Below are positions 1 to 9,024 of a stretch of 57,025 nucleotides of DNA, in pieces. Origin of the DNA: Thermoproteota archaeon (lineage in GTDB: Archaea > Thermoproteota > Thermoprotei_A > Sulfolobales > Ignisphaeraceae); contig JAADCV010000019.1 in NCBI GenBank assembly GCA_013154235.1, positions 1-57,025 of the forward strand, in the 5' to 3' direction. The notes beneath the pieces are model-generated. The model saw only the letters and a list, made by a program, of their open reading frames with translations, did no database searches and had not been told where the DNA came from. Made by a program: the position numbers and the translations under genes. Each line of letters starts with the position of its first letter. Position 1 is the stretch's first letter.

Positions 1-1
1 G

Positions 2-523
2 TTCATGGTTATAGCTACCCAGAACCCCATAGAGATGGAGGGAACATTCCCACTACCAGAAGCACAACTAGACAGATTCCTAGCAAAGATAATTACCGGG
101 TACCCAAGCCCCAAAGGATTTCGGGAGCTTCTTCGCAATGCTGACGCGATAGAGCAGGGTATCGAGTCTCTAAGACCCGTTGTATCCAGAGACGAGGTGC
201 TGCAAGCAATCAGCGATGCAAAGAAGGTGCGAGCTGACGATAGCATCATAGACTACATAGCGTCTATTGTTGAGGAAACCCGTAACCATCCAGCAGTAAA
301 GCTAGGTGGCTCCCCTCGTGCTGGAATAGCTATCCTTAGACTCTCTCGCTCATGGGCTTACCTAAGCGGCCGCAACTACATAATTCCAGACGATGTCAAG
401 GCTGTAGCTAAGCCAGCTCTCATACATAGGATAATACTCAAGCCCGAGTACGAGATCGAGGGGATTACTGCCGAGAGGGTTGTCGAAGATGTTCTTAAGA
501 GGGTCCCGGTGCCTAAGCCATGA
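2..523 (+). CDS. MoxR-family AAA+ ATPase, C-terminal part (cut by window edge)
   Basis: Only the last ~174 residues are present; the reading frame enters from the left edge, so the first ATG at 5 is internal. The sensor-1 strand (VIATQNP) is followed by the MoxR signature [13 protein letters not shown] with the arginine-finger region, and the sensor-2 segment GSPRAG precedes a C-terminal helical lid. MoxR ATPases act as chaperones that help assemble or activate partners, typically VWA/DUF58 proteins. Here the gene heads an operon that ends in a DUF58 gene, and its stop overlaps the next start (ATGA). The Walker A and B motifs lie upstream of the window. Confidence 0.95.
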   Translation, partial: FMVIATQNPIEMEGTFPLPEAQLDRFLAKIITGYPSPKGFRELLRNADAIEQGIESLRPVVSRDEVLQAISDAKKVRADDSIIDYIASIVEETRNHPAVKLGGSPRAGIAILRLSRSWAYLSGRNYIIPDDVKAVAKPALIHRIILKPEYEIEGITAERVVEDVLKRVPVPKP

Positions 524-1542
524 ATGCTAGATCTCTAGGTACTATCCTCGCCCTTATCCTCGTCCTTACCCTAGCTTGTACTCACCAATCTCTAGCTGCA
601 GACTCAGCAAGCGGCTGGCCTTGGGCTATACCTAGGCACACCCTAGGGTTCCCCAACGGCATTAATGTAACAGCACTTCGAGAGCTCCTAAAGCAGCTCC
701 GCATAAGCACCAACATAACCAGCTCCATAGGCTCCATATCGGAGACCCAGCAAGTGATATACACAGCGTCAGCAAAGCTAGGCGTGCCACCATCATATGT
801 AGAGAACATCCTCAAGTCCATAAATAACCCCGAGGTTAGGCAAGAGCTACTGAACTTACTCCGAGCTTACGCTAACAACAAGATAGGAACTCAAGAGATC
901 CTAAATGCATTGAGGTTGCTCATACATGCATACGCAGCTGGGAAGCTGAACCCTAGCGCTTACACCGCAGCGCTAGACCTTATACAGCGCGTTGCAAAGT
1001 CGACTGGCGTTAATGTAGGCGAGCTCTACAAGAATCTCGTCAACGAGCTGCACGTGCCTAAGTACTTGAGCTCTGTAATAGGTGGTTTACCGAAAGCTAG
1101 CTTACCAGCCGTGCCTTCCCTACCGGAGATTCCAGCTTCGCTCAGCAACAAGATTCTGCTAACAGCTGCCATAGCGATAGCTGCTGTATTCGCCATAGCA
1201 GCCATGACCCTCTTCATGAAGAGGCTAAACATAGTGCCTAGGATTCGCGCCTCTAGGATTGCAAGGATTGTCGAGTCGCGATTCGGAAAGCCCGTTATTC
1301 GAGATTACTGGAGAGCTGTTGCAATAATCGAGGGCAAGCTAGGAACTAGAAAACTAGACCATGAGACCCACTGGGAGTTCTTTAACAGAGTTAGCAAATC
1401 CCTTGGATATGCTTCAGAAGCGTTTAGAAGACTAACTAAGCTGTACGAACTCTCTAGGTTTGGTGGGCTAGAAGACGCTAGGATGCAGAGCGAGGCCAGA
1501 AAGTGCGTCGAGGTGATAGAGAGGTGGAGCGCATCAATATGA
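520..1542 (+). CDS. Secreted/membrane protein with C-terminal DUF4129 domain
   Basis: 340 residues. An N-terminal signal peptide (about 1-27) leads into a helical extracytoplasmic region, one membrane helix at about 210-234, and a cytoplasmic tail containing the T-x-WEFF ... L-x-x-Y-E-x-x-R-F-G pattern of DUF4129. DUF4129 proteins are usual companions of MoxR and DUF58 proteins. The ATG overlaps the MoxR stop, so the genes are probably translationally coupled. Its molecular function is unknown; membrane anchoring of a MoxR-dependent complex is an inference from context. Confidence 0.85.
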   Translation: MNARSLGTILALILVLTLACTHQSLAADSASGWPWAIPRHTLGFPNGINVTALRELLKQLRISTNITSSIGSISETQQVIYTASAKLGVPPSYVENILKSINNPEVRQELLNLLRAYANNKIGTQEILNALRLLIHAYAAGKLNPSAYTAALDLIQRVAKSTGVNVGELYKNLVNELHVPKYLSSVIGGLPKASLPAVPSLPEIPASLSNKILLTAAIAIAAVFAIAAMTLFMKRLNIVPRIRASRIARIVESRFGKPVIRDYWRAVAIIEGKLGTRKLDHETHWEFFNRVSKSLGYASEAFRRLTKLYELSRFGGLEDARMQSEARKCVEVIERWSASI

Positions 1543-2630
1543 GGCTGCTTTTCGAGATCGTCCCTAGGCTAATCGCTCTAACCATACTGTGGAGCTACAT
1601 ACCTACGCTCCTCAGCACGATATACTCGTTCTCCCTTCCATCAGCGTCTATATCCTCAGTACCATCGATACTGACGCTAGCAACGTCAGCTCTCGCAATC
1701 GCGACAGTCATAACAGCTAGCCCATTAATCTACGCCATTACAGTCATCTTATCGCTGCTTACATCCCTTCAAGGTGGTAGTCATCTATCGGTACTAGTAT
1801 CGATAGCTGGGTTGGTTGCTCTCTTAGTATTAGATACTCTTAGGTACCTTTACCAGCCTCGTCAAAGGGTGCGAGGCTTGTCTCCTGCAAAGGTAGCTAT
1901 TTCAGTAGTCTTGCTAGCAGCCTTCGTCGTAGCGATATGTGTAGTTCCTTCACGATACGCTGCTACACTCGTTCAAGGGGTTGTATCCTATGTTTCTAAG
2001 TCGCCTAGCATAGTGCTAAGGCTTCTAGCGGCCAACCCAGCATTCGTACTAATACTCTCTGTAGCGTTGACTGCAGCACTATTCGTTTTAATAGTCAACG
2101 CGATTGAGATCTTAGCTCTATTCGCCCTTCCATCACGCGAGCTCTCGTTAAGAACGCTCACCTCACCGTCTATTATAAACGCTGTTATCGACGCTCCGCT
2201 GAGAACTTTGAGAATACTAATAATTGCAAGCTTGCTAGCTCCACCTCTCTATGCAGCACTCACTCGGATAATCCTTCCATACATAGCGATGCACGTACCG
2301 TGGGTCGGTATATTGACTTCCTCCAAGATAGGCGCGATAGTGCTAGCAATAATAACGTACATAGTTTCAGCAGCTGCAATAAGACCAGTAGTATCAAGTA
2401 TCGGGATGAATCCTGGTCGAGCTCTAGCTGCTGCGCTCGCGGTTCTAGGCATTGTCTACGCTAGCGGCGTCATAGCATCGATGATGCTCACCGGAAATCT
2501 CTTCTATTCGCTTACGCACCCTAGCCTCGGGATTGTGGGTAGCGTTATGGCGAGCATATACGTCGGTTTCTACGCACAATTCTTCTATATACTGGAGGAT
2601 CTACTACGTATGTTAGGTGCAGCGCCTTGA
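1539..2630 (+). CDS. Polytopic membrane protein of the MoxR/DUF58 operon
   Basis: About 363 residues, almost entirely hydrophobic, with roughly ten predicted membrane helices and few charged loops. I chose the ATG at 1539 because it overlaps the previous stop as ATGA, the pattern used throughout this operon; an in-frame GTG at 1503 would give 12 more residues inside the upstream gene. I recognise no family. Position between DUF4129 and DUF4350 genes suggests a membrane scaffold for the same system. Confidence 0.8.
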   Translation: MRLLFEIVPRLIALTILWSYIPTLLSTIYSFSLPSASISSVPSILTLATSALAIATVITASPLIYAITVILSLLTSLQGGSHLSVLVSIAGLVALLVLDTLRYLYQPRQRVRGLSPAKVAISVVLLAAFVVAICVVPSRYAATLVQGVVSYVSKSPSIVLRLLAANPAFVLILSVALTAALFVLIVNAIEILALFALPSRELSLRTLTSPSIINAVIDAPLRTLRILIIASLLAPPLYAALTRIILPYIAMHVPWVGILTSSKIGAIVLAIITYIVSAAAIRPVVSSIGMNPGRALAAALAVLGIVYASGVIASMMLTGNLFYSLTHPSLGIVGSVMASIYVGFYAQFFYILEDLLRMLGAAP

Positions 2631-2866
2631 GGACGTGGGTAAAGATCGCTACGTACATGGCTATAGGCACGATCCTATTCTCCTTCTCAATTCTATTCTT
2701 TCTATGGAGCGTTAGCTACATGGAGCACGCCATGGTAGCAACATCGCTCCTCTCAGCCCTAATAGGGTTCTCCCTTCTCTCGGGTTCGCTATACATGTTC
2801 CGGTTATCGGCCTATGTCTACGGGGTTGAGAAGGGTGCCTCGCCAAGGCAAGAGACGCAGGTATAG
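2627..2866 (+). CDS. Small membrane protein, two predicted helices
   Basis: 79 residues beginning at a TTG that overlaps the preceding stop (TTGA). Two hydrophobic segments (about 8-28 and 36-58) followed by a short polar tail. No family recognised. The last 53 bases overlap the 5' end of the next gene, unusual even for this compressed operon, so either the downstream start is later or the tail is non-essential. Confidence 0.65.
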   Translation: MRTWVKIATYMAIGTILFSFSILFFLWSVSYMEHAMVATSLLSALIGFSLLSGSLYMFRLSAYVYGVEKGASPRQETQV

Positions 2867-4259
2867 GCTCGTTCCTAGATACGTAACCGCGCTCCTGGTG
2901 CTCATAGCGATAGTCGCGCTAGTAGCTAAAGGACCCCCGCAGATCTACCTATACGCTGGCCCCTCCCCCTTCAACCAAGGATCTCTAGGTACATCTCAGC
3001 TCGTTATATTGCTGAGGCACGACTATCCTAACACCTATATAGTAACCTCCCTTAGGGATATAGAGATGTATTCAAAAGGAAGATACTGCCTATACATAGT
3101 AGTATCTCCTCAAAAACCGATAACTCCTAGGGAGGCATCTAGAATCATTAGCTATTTGAGACAGTGCAAGCACTACGCTATACTGATAGCCGACGAGTCT
3201 AGAAACTCAAACGATCTCGCAAGGGCCTTAGGAGCGCAGACTATAGTCGAAGGATCGATAGTTCTCGATGCTAAAACCAAGAGCCCCTACCCTATAGCTA
3301 CCTTTGACGTAGATGGCAAGGTATATCGGCTGAAGCTCGATATCGCATCGTCGATCTCCGGATGCAGAAAGGAATTTGGGTACGTTAGTAACGCAATCAT
3401 TCTGTACCCTAACAAAACGTTTGTAGTAGTTCGCCGCGCTTGCGTAGGATCAATCATTCGTGGAGATAGGTGGACTCTAGCGGTGGTTAGCGATGGCTCA
3501 ATATTTCTAAACCAGGTTCTACTCAGTGACGTTGGAGCGAAATACAGGGACTTCATACTTAGGCTTGTCTCTGAGCTCTGCGATAACACAAGCTCGTGCA
3601 GCATAATGGTTGACGGCTATCACTATCTAAGGATATCGCCACTGCAGGTATTTCGGTCACCATCCCTCGCAAGGTTCATCAATCCATTTGCGCTTGTTCC
3701 CGCGCTCATAGCGTACATCATTCATCCTGCAGTCTGGCTTCCACCCGCACTTCGGTTAGCTAACAAGGCTTTTGCATACGCCCTATCTAGCTACGGATTA
3801 TCGATACTTGTGCTAGGGCTCCTAGCCCTAATAGCGTATGCCATAGCGCGCAGAATAATTGGGTCCGGAAGCGAGCAGCGTGTATCTCCTTCGCCTGAGT
3901 GGGGCTCGGTATTCTCTACGGAGCTCCACGACATTATAGCGAGGGGCAGGTACTCCTTTAGCCGGGAGGACTTTCTGAACCTCTACGCGCTAGTCGACGA
4001 GGCTCTCAAGTCGATAGTTGGGCTAGGTTTATCTGATCCTAGGTGCGTGGATGTGCTATCAAGCTATGTGGGGCGCGAGCACGCCGCGAGATTCGTTAAT
4101 GCAATGAATAGATACCTCGATAAGGCACGGAGGAAGAGGATCCTGCCCATAGTGCTATCATGGAATAGGCTCGTCAGAAGGATGCTTAAGGAGGCGGAGG
4201 AGATCCTGAACTCCGTGGGTACCTCAATAGCTGAGAAGCATAGGGTGCTTAGAGCATGA
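2814..4259 (+). CDS. DUF4350-like membrane protein
   Basis: Up to 481 residues. A basic N-terminus is followed by a membrane helix (about 24-42), then an extracytoplasmic DUF4350-type domain with a G-P-S-x-F-N-x-G-S-x-G-T-S opening and alternating strands and helices resembling a glutamine-amidotransferase-like fold. A second membrane pair lies near 290-360, then a cytoplasmic helical tail. DUF4350 proteins recur beside MoxR-DUF58 genes. The start is uncertain: ATG 2814 overlaps the previous gene by 53 bases, and TTG 2826 or GTG 2835 are alternatives. The end overlaps the next ATG. Confidence 0.8.
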   Translation: MSTGLRRVPRQGKRRRYRLVPRYVTALLVLIAIVALVAKGPPQIYLYAGPSPFNQGSLGTSQLVILLRHDYPNTYIVTSLRDIEMYSKGRYCLYIVVSPQKPITPREASRIISYLRQCKHYAILIADESRNSNDLARALGAQTIVEGSIVLDAKTKSPYPIATFDVDGKVYRLKLDIASSISGCRKEFGYVSNAIILYPNKTFVVVRRACVGSIIRGDRWTLAVVSDGSIFLNQVLLSDVGAKYRDFILRLVSELCDNTSSCSIMVDGYHYLRISPLQVFRSPSLARFINPFALVPALIAYIIHPAVWLPPALRLANKAFAYALSSYGLSILVLGLLALIAYAIARRIIGSGSEQRVSPSPEWGSVFSTELHDIIARGRYSFSREDFLNLYALVDEALKSIVGLGLSDPRCVDVLSSYVGREHAARFVNAMNRYLDKARRKRILPIVLSWNRLVRRMLKEAEEILNSVGTSIAEKHRVLRA

Positions 4260-5593
4260 GTGGGATTGCAGCTGCTCATATTAGTCCCACGCACCGCGTC
4301 TCGGCAGTTATTCTACTAGCTTCAGCACTCATGGTGCTATCGCTACTTCGCCACGCCTTCCTCTATGCCAGCGTGTCGCTATTCCTGCTAATTGCATGCT
4401 GTAGAGGGATAGCGTCCCTCGAGGCTTCAGCACTAGCGAGAGCTCACGTACACATAGAGGCTATTGGGAGAACAGAAGGCGACGAGGTGCTCGTCTCTGT
4501 TGTGATAGAGAACACAACGCTTGTACCTATACCAATTGCAGAGATAGCCGTAGACCATTCACCTCACCTACGACTTGTAAAGGGATCCAAGCTTGTGCTA
4601 GCTTGCGTACCTCCAAGGTCCAGAATAGCCATATACTTATCCTTTGAGCCGCGAATAGGTAAGCACTGGATAGGGCCTCTAAGAGCCTCTGTCAGAGACC
4701 CTCTAGGAATGTTTAGGAGCTCGGAGTTCAGCGTAGGGAGCCGCGTATATGTTAGGATAGCGCCTAAGGTTAGCGAGGCTACGATAAGGAGGCTCTTAGT
4801 TAGGACGCGAAGCAGCGGCTTTGTGAGAGGTAGGGAGCCCGGAACGGGAGTCGAGTTCTATAGCGTGCGCGAGTACAGGCCTGGAGATGATTTAAGAAGA
4901 GTGGACTGGAAGCACTTTGCAGCAACATCGAGGCTCGTGGTTAAGGAGATGGAGCGCGAGAGCTACCAAAGTGTTCTCTTCCTAGTTGATGCAACCCCAA
5001 GAATGCTCTACGGACCTAGAAAGAATACTCCTCTCGAGCACACGCTACGCATCGTAGCATCGCTATCGATGTACTTAGCTCGCCGTGGCGACCTTCAGTC
5101 CGTGATAGTATTCCAGAGAAAAGGTCTCGCATCATCGTCTCTGTCTAGAGGTAGGAGAGCGTTTAACGAGGTAATGCACGTGCTGTCATCCATAGAGTTG
5201 GATACTGAGCCTCTAGACGATAGCGATAGAGCATCGCTACTGATGAGAGCGGTAAGGAAAGCTATATCTATGCTTCCTAGGGAGAGGAACGCCGTATTCA
5301 TATTTACTTCAAGCGGGAGCCGGGAGTACCTAGATGCTCTCTGCAACGCGATAACTAAGCTCTCCTCCATGGGCAACATTGTCTATGTGGTACTACCACT
5401 AGTAACGCTATACCAAGCTACAGACCTCCCCAAGTGGGCTAAACTCGCATTCACAGTAAAGACCTATGAGCTCGTGAAGCTCGAGGAGGAGTTTGCAAGC
5501 TCGTTAAGGCAGCGCGGCGCCAAAGTAATAATAGCTATGCCCCAGTTCATACCCGCAACGATTGCGAGCATAATAGAGAGAATAGCTTCGTAA
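4256..5593 (+). CDS. DUF58 domain protein (VWA-like), MoxR partner
   Basis: 445 residues. Two N-terminal membrane helices (about 15-50), a beta-rich middle domain, then the DUF58 signature around 200-235: G-T-G-x-E-F-x-x-x-R-E-Y-x-P-G-D-D, then R-R-V-D-W-K-H-F-A-A. The remainder is a VWA-like fold beginning LFLVDAT, a variant of the metal-site D-x-S motif. DUF58 proteins are the standard partners of MoxR ATPases. It is the last gene of the five-gene overlapping operon that starts with MoxR. The starting ATG overlaps the upstream stop. Confidence 0.93.
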   Translation: MSGIAAAHISPTHRVSAVILLASALMVLSLLRHAFLYASVSLFLLIACCRGIASLEASALARAHVHIEAIGRTEGDEVLVSVVIENTTLVPIPIAEIAVDHSPHLRLVKGSKLVLACVPPRSRIAIYLSFEPRIGKHWIGPLRASVRDPLGMFRSSEFSVGSRVYVRIAPKVSEATIRRLLVRTRSSGFVRGREPGTGVEFYSVREYRPGDDLRRVDWKHFAATSRLVVKEMERESYQSVLFLVDATPRMLYGPRKNTPLEHTLRIVASLSMYLARRGDLQSVIVFQRKGLASSSLSRGRRAFNEVMHVLSSIELDTEPLDDSDRASLLMRAVRKAISMLPRERNAVFIFTSSGSREYLDALCNAITKLSSMGNIVYVVLPLVTLYQATDLPKWAKLAFTVKTYELVKLEEEFASSLRQRGAKVIIAMPQFIPATIASIIERIAS

Positions 5594-5598
5594 CACGC

Positions 5599-6633
5599 TC
5601 ACTGCTTCTCCAAAAGACATACAAAGAACCCTTGCATGAAGTGCTCATGAGGCCATATCCTAACGCATTTAGAGACCTCGGCACTCAAGCTGAGGTTCGG
5701 TATCGCTTGTATACCCCTAGACCCGATGGCTATTCTCGCATTCACGATCTTAACGTCTCGAAACATCTCTAGGACTCTACTAACAACGTACTCGTTCTCC
5801 TCAGGAGCTATGCTACACGTGGAGTACACCACTCTACCGCCTGGCTTAGCGAGCTCGATAGCTGAAGCTAGTAGCTCTATCTCGCGAGCTACGAGCTTAG
5901 CTAGTTCATCTACTGTTGTCTTGGTTTTCCTGCTTGGATCAAACATTATCCCTCCCTCAGCACTACATGGAACATCAGCTATAACGTAGTCAAAGCGCAT
6001 CTCGGTAAGCCTCGGTAGGTCGCGTGCGTCTACGCGAGTAACGATATAGGATGTCATTCCGAGCCTAGCGAAGTGGGATACAAGTATAGGTATCCTCGAT
6101 CTAGCCTTATCGTTAGCGAGGAGGAGCCCTCTATCCCTCATTAGCTGCAGCGCGTGAGTAGCCTTGCCTCCGGGAGCTGCGCATATATCGACTGTTATAG
6201 AGCTAGGTCTCGGATCAAGCACTATTGGGGGTATCGTTGGGGCTGGGTCTCTGTACACGAAGTACAGCCCCTTTAAGTACTCGTGGGTAGCACCCACGCT
6301 CGGATAGCTTGGAGCCCTAACAACCTCTAGGCAGTAGTCGCACCAGTCGAGGGGCCTTAGATGAAAGCCGAGCTCCTCGAGCCTTCTCCTGACCTTTGAA
6401 ACGCTCGATCTTAGTGTGTTGACTCGTATCGTTACTCTAGGCCTAAATTTCTCGAAGGTTTCTAGGAGCCTCAGCGTCCCTTCAATTCCAAGAAGCTGCT
6501 CGTACCTACAGACCATGTAGTCTAGGTAGCCGTATCTCCTAGCTAGCGATCTAGCTTCCTCGCTACAGCGCCACCACTGAATATCTCTAAGTATCGAGCT
6601 TGCTGGCACACCCCTCAACGCTATCCCCTTCAC
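5599..6633 (-). CDS. RsmB/NSUN-type RNA cytosine-C5 methyltransferase
   Basis: 344 residues, with an N-terminal extension carrying R-V-T-I-R-V-N-T-L-R-S, then the Rossmann methyltransferase core. Visible motifs are the SAM loop D-I-C-A-A-P-G-G-K-A-T-H, motif IV D-V-P-C-S with one catalytic cysteine, and S-T-C-S with the nucleophilic cysteine, both needed for m5C transfer. Archaeal members modify tRNA or rRNA; which one cannot be told from sequence. It converges with the DUF58 gene with only 5 bp between stops. Confidence 0.93.
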   Translation of the reverse strand: MKGIALRGVPASSILRDIQWWRCSEEARSLARRYGYLDYMVCRYEQLLGIEGTLRLLETFEKFRPRVTIRVNTLRSSVSKVRRRLEELGFHLRPLDWCDYCLEVVRAPSYPSVGATHEYLKGLYFVYRDPAPTIPPIVLDPRPSSITVDICAAPGGKATHALQLMRDRGLLLANDKARSRIPILVSHFARLGMTSYIVTRVDARDLPRLTEMRFDYVIADVPCSAEGGIMFDPSRKTKTTVDELAKLVAREIELLASAIELAKPGGRVVYSTCSIAPEENEYVVSRVLEMFRDVKIVNARIAIGSRGIQAIPNLSLSAEVSKCVRIWPHEHFMQGFFVCLLEKQ

Positions 6634-6693
6634 TGTCGAAGCGGCTAGCAGAGCTTTAGATCCCTCTAGCTCTTAGTCTGTAGCTGGTTGACG

Positions 6694-7821
6694 ATGCGGG
6701 CTAGTGCATGCAGTACTGCAGCACTGCTAACGCTACTCACGCTAGCGCTAGCTGTAGCTAGCTCAATAGCGATAGCATACGCATCATCGATAGCATCGCT
6801 AGCAGCAACCGTAGCAATGTACCCAAACAACACTGCTCTACCCCTATACAACAAGACTCCCGCTTTCCTTATCACCCCCAATAGAACCGAGCTAGGTGTG
6901 CTCGTTAGAGCTAGCACCAATACTCAGAACCTTGTCTACGGCACATTCGATATAGGTGTCGATGGGTGGAGATACAACGAGACCGATCCAGATAACCTCC
7001 TGTACTGGGTCTGGGTCAATGCTAGCGGATATCGAGACTGGGGATATACGGGGTTCGTAGCTCTAAACATTCCCAGCAGCCTACTCAACGCCGGTTCTCG
7101 GTATGGGACCCAGCTCATCTATGTCAACTTCACGGTGCCTAGCGACGCTATTAACGTGTCGCTCAGCTTCGCCTACTACTTCTGGTCCTCAACAATCCTT
7201 CTCTTCGGTGCAACAGCATTCGTTGGTATATACGATTGGTCTACGGGTAATTTGACAACGGTAGCTACAGCAACCTTCAGCCTTCCGCAAGGGACTAGCC
7301 CCCTGCCTTCCTCTAGTGACTGGAGGACCGCAACACTTAACCTAACTAGCTACGTGACTCCTGGCAAGACCTACGCACTAGTTATAGGAGTAGAGTGGTA
7401 CGAGCAGCTCCTCGGGTCGTACAACGCGACCTTCTTCATAGATGACGTGAACCTCACCGCATACAGATCGACATATACATTCAGCGGAGATGTCGCTCTT
7501 GCTAACTACAGTTACTCGTCGACGCTCTCAGTTAGGATCGAACTAAGCAGGCTCTCCTGCCTAAATTCCTCAGCGTTGATATACCTAGTCACTGGATTAG
7601 GAAGGTCTCAGCCAGCCATAAACATCACTAACTGCACCGTGTATCAACCAGCTAGCGGCTGGGTAACAGTCTCGAATGCTGTTCTCCAGAACACCATGTA
7701 TATCGAGCTTCAGTACAGCGGATATCAAGGTGGGTACCTAAACGCATCACTAAGGATAATCGCCGTTAGCGGTGGTCACGAAGTCGTAGAGAAGCTTTAT
7801 CTAAATGCATCTGCTGGATGA
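6694..7821 (+). CDS. Secreted glycoprotein-like protein of unknown function
   Basis: About 375 residues from ATG 6694 (a TTG at 6688 is the alternative). A signal peptide covers roughly 1-30. The mature part is rich in aromatic residues, Gly, Ser/Thr and N-x-S/T sequons, with a stretch (about 90-235) of alternating strands that looks like a carbohydrate-binding or jelly-roll fold containing F-D-I-G-V-D-G-W and an F-F-I-D-D-V-N ending. No catalytic motif was recognised. Its stop codon lies inside the C box of a C/D RNA. Confidence 0.75.
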   Translation: MRASACSTAALLTLLTLALAVASSIAIAYASSIASLAATVAMYPNNTALPLYNKTPAFLITPNRTELGVLVRASTNTQNLVYGTFDIGVDGWRYNETDPDNLLYWVWVNASGYRDWGYTGFVALNIPSSLLNAGSRYGTQLIYVNFTVPSDAINVSLSFAYYFWSSTILLFGATAFVGIYDWSTGNLTTVATATFSLPQGTSPLPSSSDWRTATLNLTSYVTPGKTYALVIGVEWYEQLLGSYNATFFIDDVNLTAYRSTYTFSGDVALANYSYSSTLSVRIELSRLSCLNSSALIYLVTGLGRSQPAINITNCTVYQPASGWVTVSNAVLQNTMYIELQYSGYQGGYLNASLRIIAVSGGHEVVEKLYLNASAG

Positions 7822-7873
7822 TGATACAGGCCGTGACCTGAGCCAATGATGATGGACTCCGAAGCTGATCAGC
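7813..7873 (+). ncRNA. C/D box guide sRNA
   Basis: All four boxes are present in order: C ATGATGA (7818-7824), D' CTGA (7838-7841), C' ATGATGA (7846-7852), D CTGA (7865-7868). Guides are 13 nt (7825-7837) and 12 nt (7853-7864), D'-C' spacer 4 nt. Flanks GCTG (7813-7816) and CAGC (7870-7873) form a terminal stem. This is the standard archaeal layout for 2'-O-methylation guides loaded with L7Ae, Nop5 and fibrillarin. Predicted targets are sequences complementary to the guides; I cannot assign them. The RNA fills the whole gap between two convergent genes and overlaps the upstream stop codon. Confidence 0.88.
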
Positions 7874-8384
7874 CTCCACGCATTCTTAGCCATGGTTCAT
7901 AGCAGATTCTTCTCCATATCCCCCTGATAACCGCTCTATTCCTCTTCAAGAGCTCTAGAAGTTCATTGACTTCACACCCCTTTAACATAACGACATCGTC
8001 TTCAAAGCTGCAGAGAGCTCGAACAAGGAGCTCAGTAGCGTTAGGCTCTGCTGCAAAAAGCTCGTCCACGAGAATCTCGCGGTAGCCCATAGAGCGAAAT
8101 AGCTTCCGCGAGCCATCGTTATCCACGGTAGTGGAAGCTACAAAGATTCTGCATCCCCGAAGCTCTAGAATCTCCTCGGATGATGCTAACAGTACCTTAC
8201 CTAGCCCCCTTCTCTCGAGATCCTCGTGCACCGCGATGTAGTAGATTACTCCAATCGAGGGCTTTAGAGGAATTGTGTAGAGTATGGTCGCACCCGCAAG
8301 CCTATTACCCACTCGTAGGCATAGCCACGTGCCAATGCTGCTCCTAGCTACAGCTTCAGCATAGTAGCGGTGCCACCAACCCAT
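7869..8384 (-). CDS. GNAT-family N-acetyltransferase
   Basis: 171 residues. The acetyl-CoA binding motif A is clear: Y-Y-I-A-V-H-E-D-L-E-R-R-G-L-G-K, the R/Q-x-x-G-x-G/A pattern, followed by a helix and the strand S-T-T-V-D-N-D-G-S-R-K-L-F-R-S-M-G-Y typical of RimI-like enzymes. Substrate is unknown. The ATG at 8384 may not be the true start: the frame stays open 14-20 codons upstream with plausible residues, but with no ATG/GTG/TTG, and a C/D RNA gene occupies the region above that. Confidence 0.85.
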   Translation of the reverse strand: MGWWHRYYAEAVARSSIGTWLCLRVGNRLAGATILYTIPLKPSIGVIYYIAVHEDLERRGLGKVLLASSEEILELRGCRIFVASTTVDNDGSRKLFRSMGYREILVDELFAAEPNATELLVRALCSFEDDVVMLKGCEVNELLELLKRNRAVIRGIWRRICYEPWLRMRGG

Positions 8385-8429
8385 TCTCCGCTCGATGAGT
8401 TCGAGAGCTTCCTTAAGGGGGCACCTCTC

Positions 8430-8494
8430 CTCTGCTATCAGCCTTGAAACACCTCATCACTAAGTCAGCGTTCACAGCCCACATCATCCAGAGA
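8430..8494 (-). ncRNA. C/D box guide sRNA with a recognisable 23S rRNA guide
   Basis: On the minus strand: C ATGATGT (8487-8481), 12-nt guide, D' CTGA (8468-8465), 4-nt spacer, C' GTGATGA (8460-8454), 12-nt guide, D CTGA (8441-8438). CTCTG (8493-8489) pairs with CAGAG (8434-8430) as a 5-bp terminal stem. The D guide (8453-8442) is complementary to CUUGAAACAC, a conserved large-subunit rRNA segment; by the N+5 rule the modified base would be the G of CUUG. The rRNA match is from memory of the conserved sequence. It lies directly upstream of the GNAT gene. Confidence 0.88.
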
Positions 8495-8542
8495 ATCACA
8501 CTTAGTATAGAAGGTAAAGTGCCTTAGGAAAAATGGGGTGTA

Positions 8543-8884
8543 TTACCTAAGAAGGTAGGAGGCTAGTGCAATACCTATGAAGCTTAGAGCAAGCGCAATT
8601 TTGTGCCAGAGCATTATCCTATGAATGTTCTCCTCGGTTGCCTTAGCCTCTAGGAAGGTGTGGAACTTCATCTGCATAAGGTGAAGCTTCGAGCCCCCGC
8701 TTGCTAGAGCTTGAATCACGCTGTACCCAAGGTAATCGAAAGCCCACTTGATCCTCCTTCGGATTCGAAGCATCTTCTCTCCGAGGAAGTCAAAATAAGT
8801 AGCTCCTACGTTCACGACCGCCACCAGGTATAAACTCGGAGTCGCAGAATATAAACTGATATATACTATAGGCGCTGTTAGCAT
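8543..8884 (-). CDS. Small membrane protein of unknown function
   Basis: 113 residues with an N-terminal hydrophobic segment (about 5-27), a basic middle containing R-I-R-R-R-I-K-W, a His/Met-containing helix, and a C-terminal membrane helix (about 93-112). No family recognised. A TATA-like element at 8909-8918 lies about 25-30 bases before the ATG, supporting this start and a short or absent leader. Confidence 0.55.
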   Translation of the reverse strand: MLTAPIVYISLYSATPSLYLVAVVNVGATYFDFLGEKMLRIRRRIKWAFDYLGYSVIQALASGGSKLHLMQMKFHTFLEAKATEENIHRIMLWHKIALALSFIGIALASYLLR

Positions 8885-8908
8885 ATACCTGCATAAAAAC
8901 AGGTTGGG

Positions 8909-8918
8909 CTATGTTTAT
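8909..8918 (-). promoter_or_regulatory. Probable TATA box for the gene starting at 8884
   Basis: Minus-strand GTATAAACAT lies about 29 bases upstream of the ATG, the spacing expected for a leaderless or near-leaderless archaeal transcript. Confidence 0.5.
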
Positions 8919-9024
8919 ACAGGTAATAACGGGTCGGTCAAATGCCTTGTCATCACTGGTCAGAGCCGGGAGTAATTCGTCATTCCCTCTACGCGCATAG
9001 CGCTGCCCAGCTATTAGTTTTAGC

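Noticed and set aside
8425-8540. Apparent frameshifted N-terminus upstream of the GNAT acetyltransferase
   Set aside because: The coding-like residues in the other frame fall in a well-formed C/D RNA gene, which explains the conserved look without a broken gene.
8930-8976. GTGATGA followed by CCGA on the minus strand, resembling half a C/D RNA
   Set aside because: No C' or D box at proper spacing; the region is better explained by a promoter for the gene at 8884.
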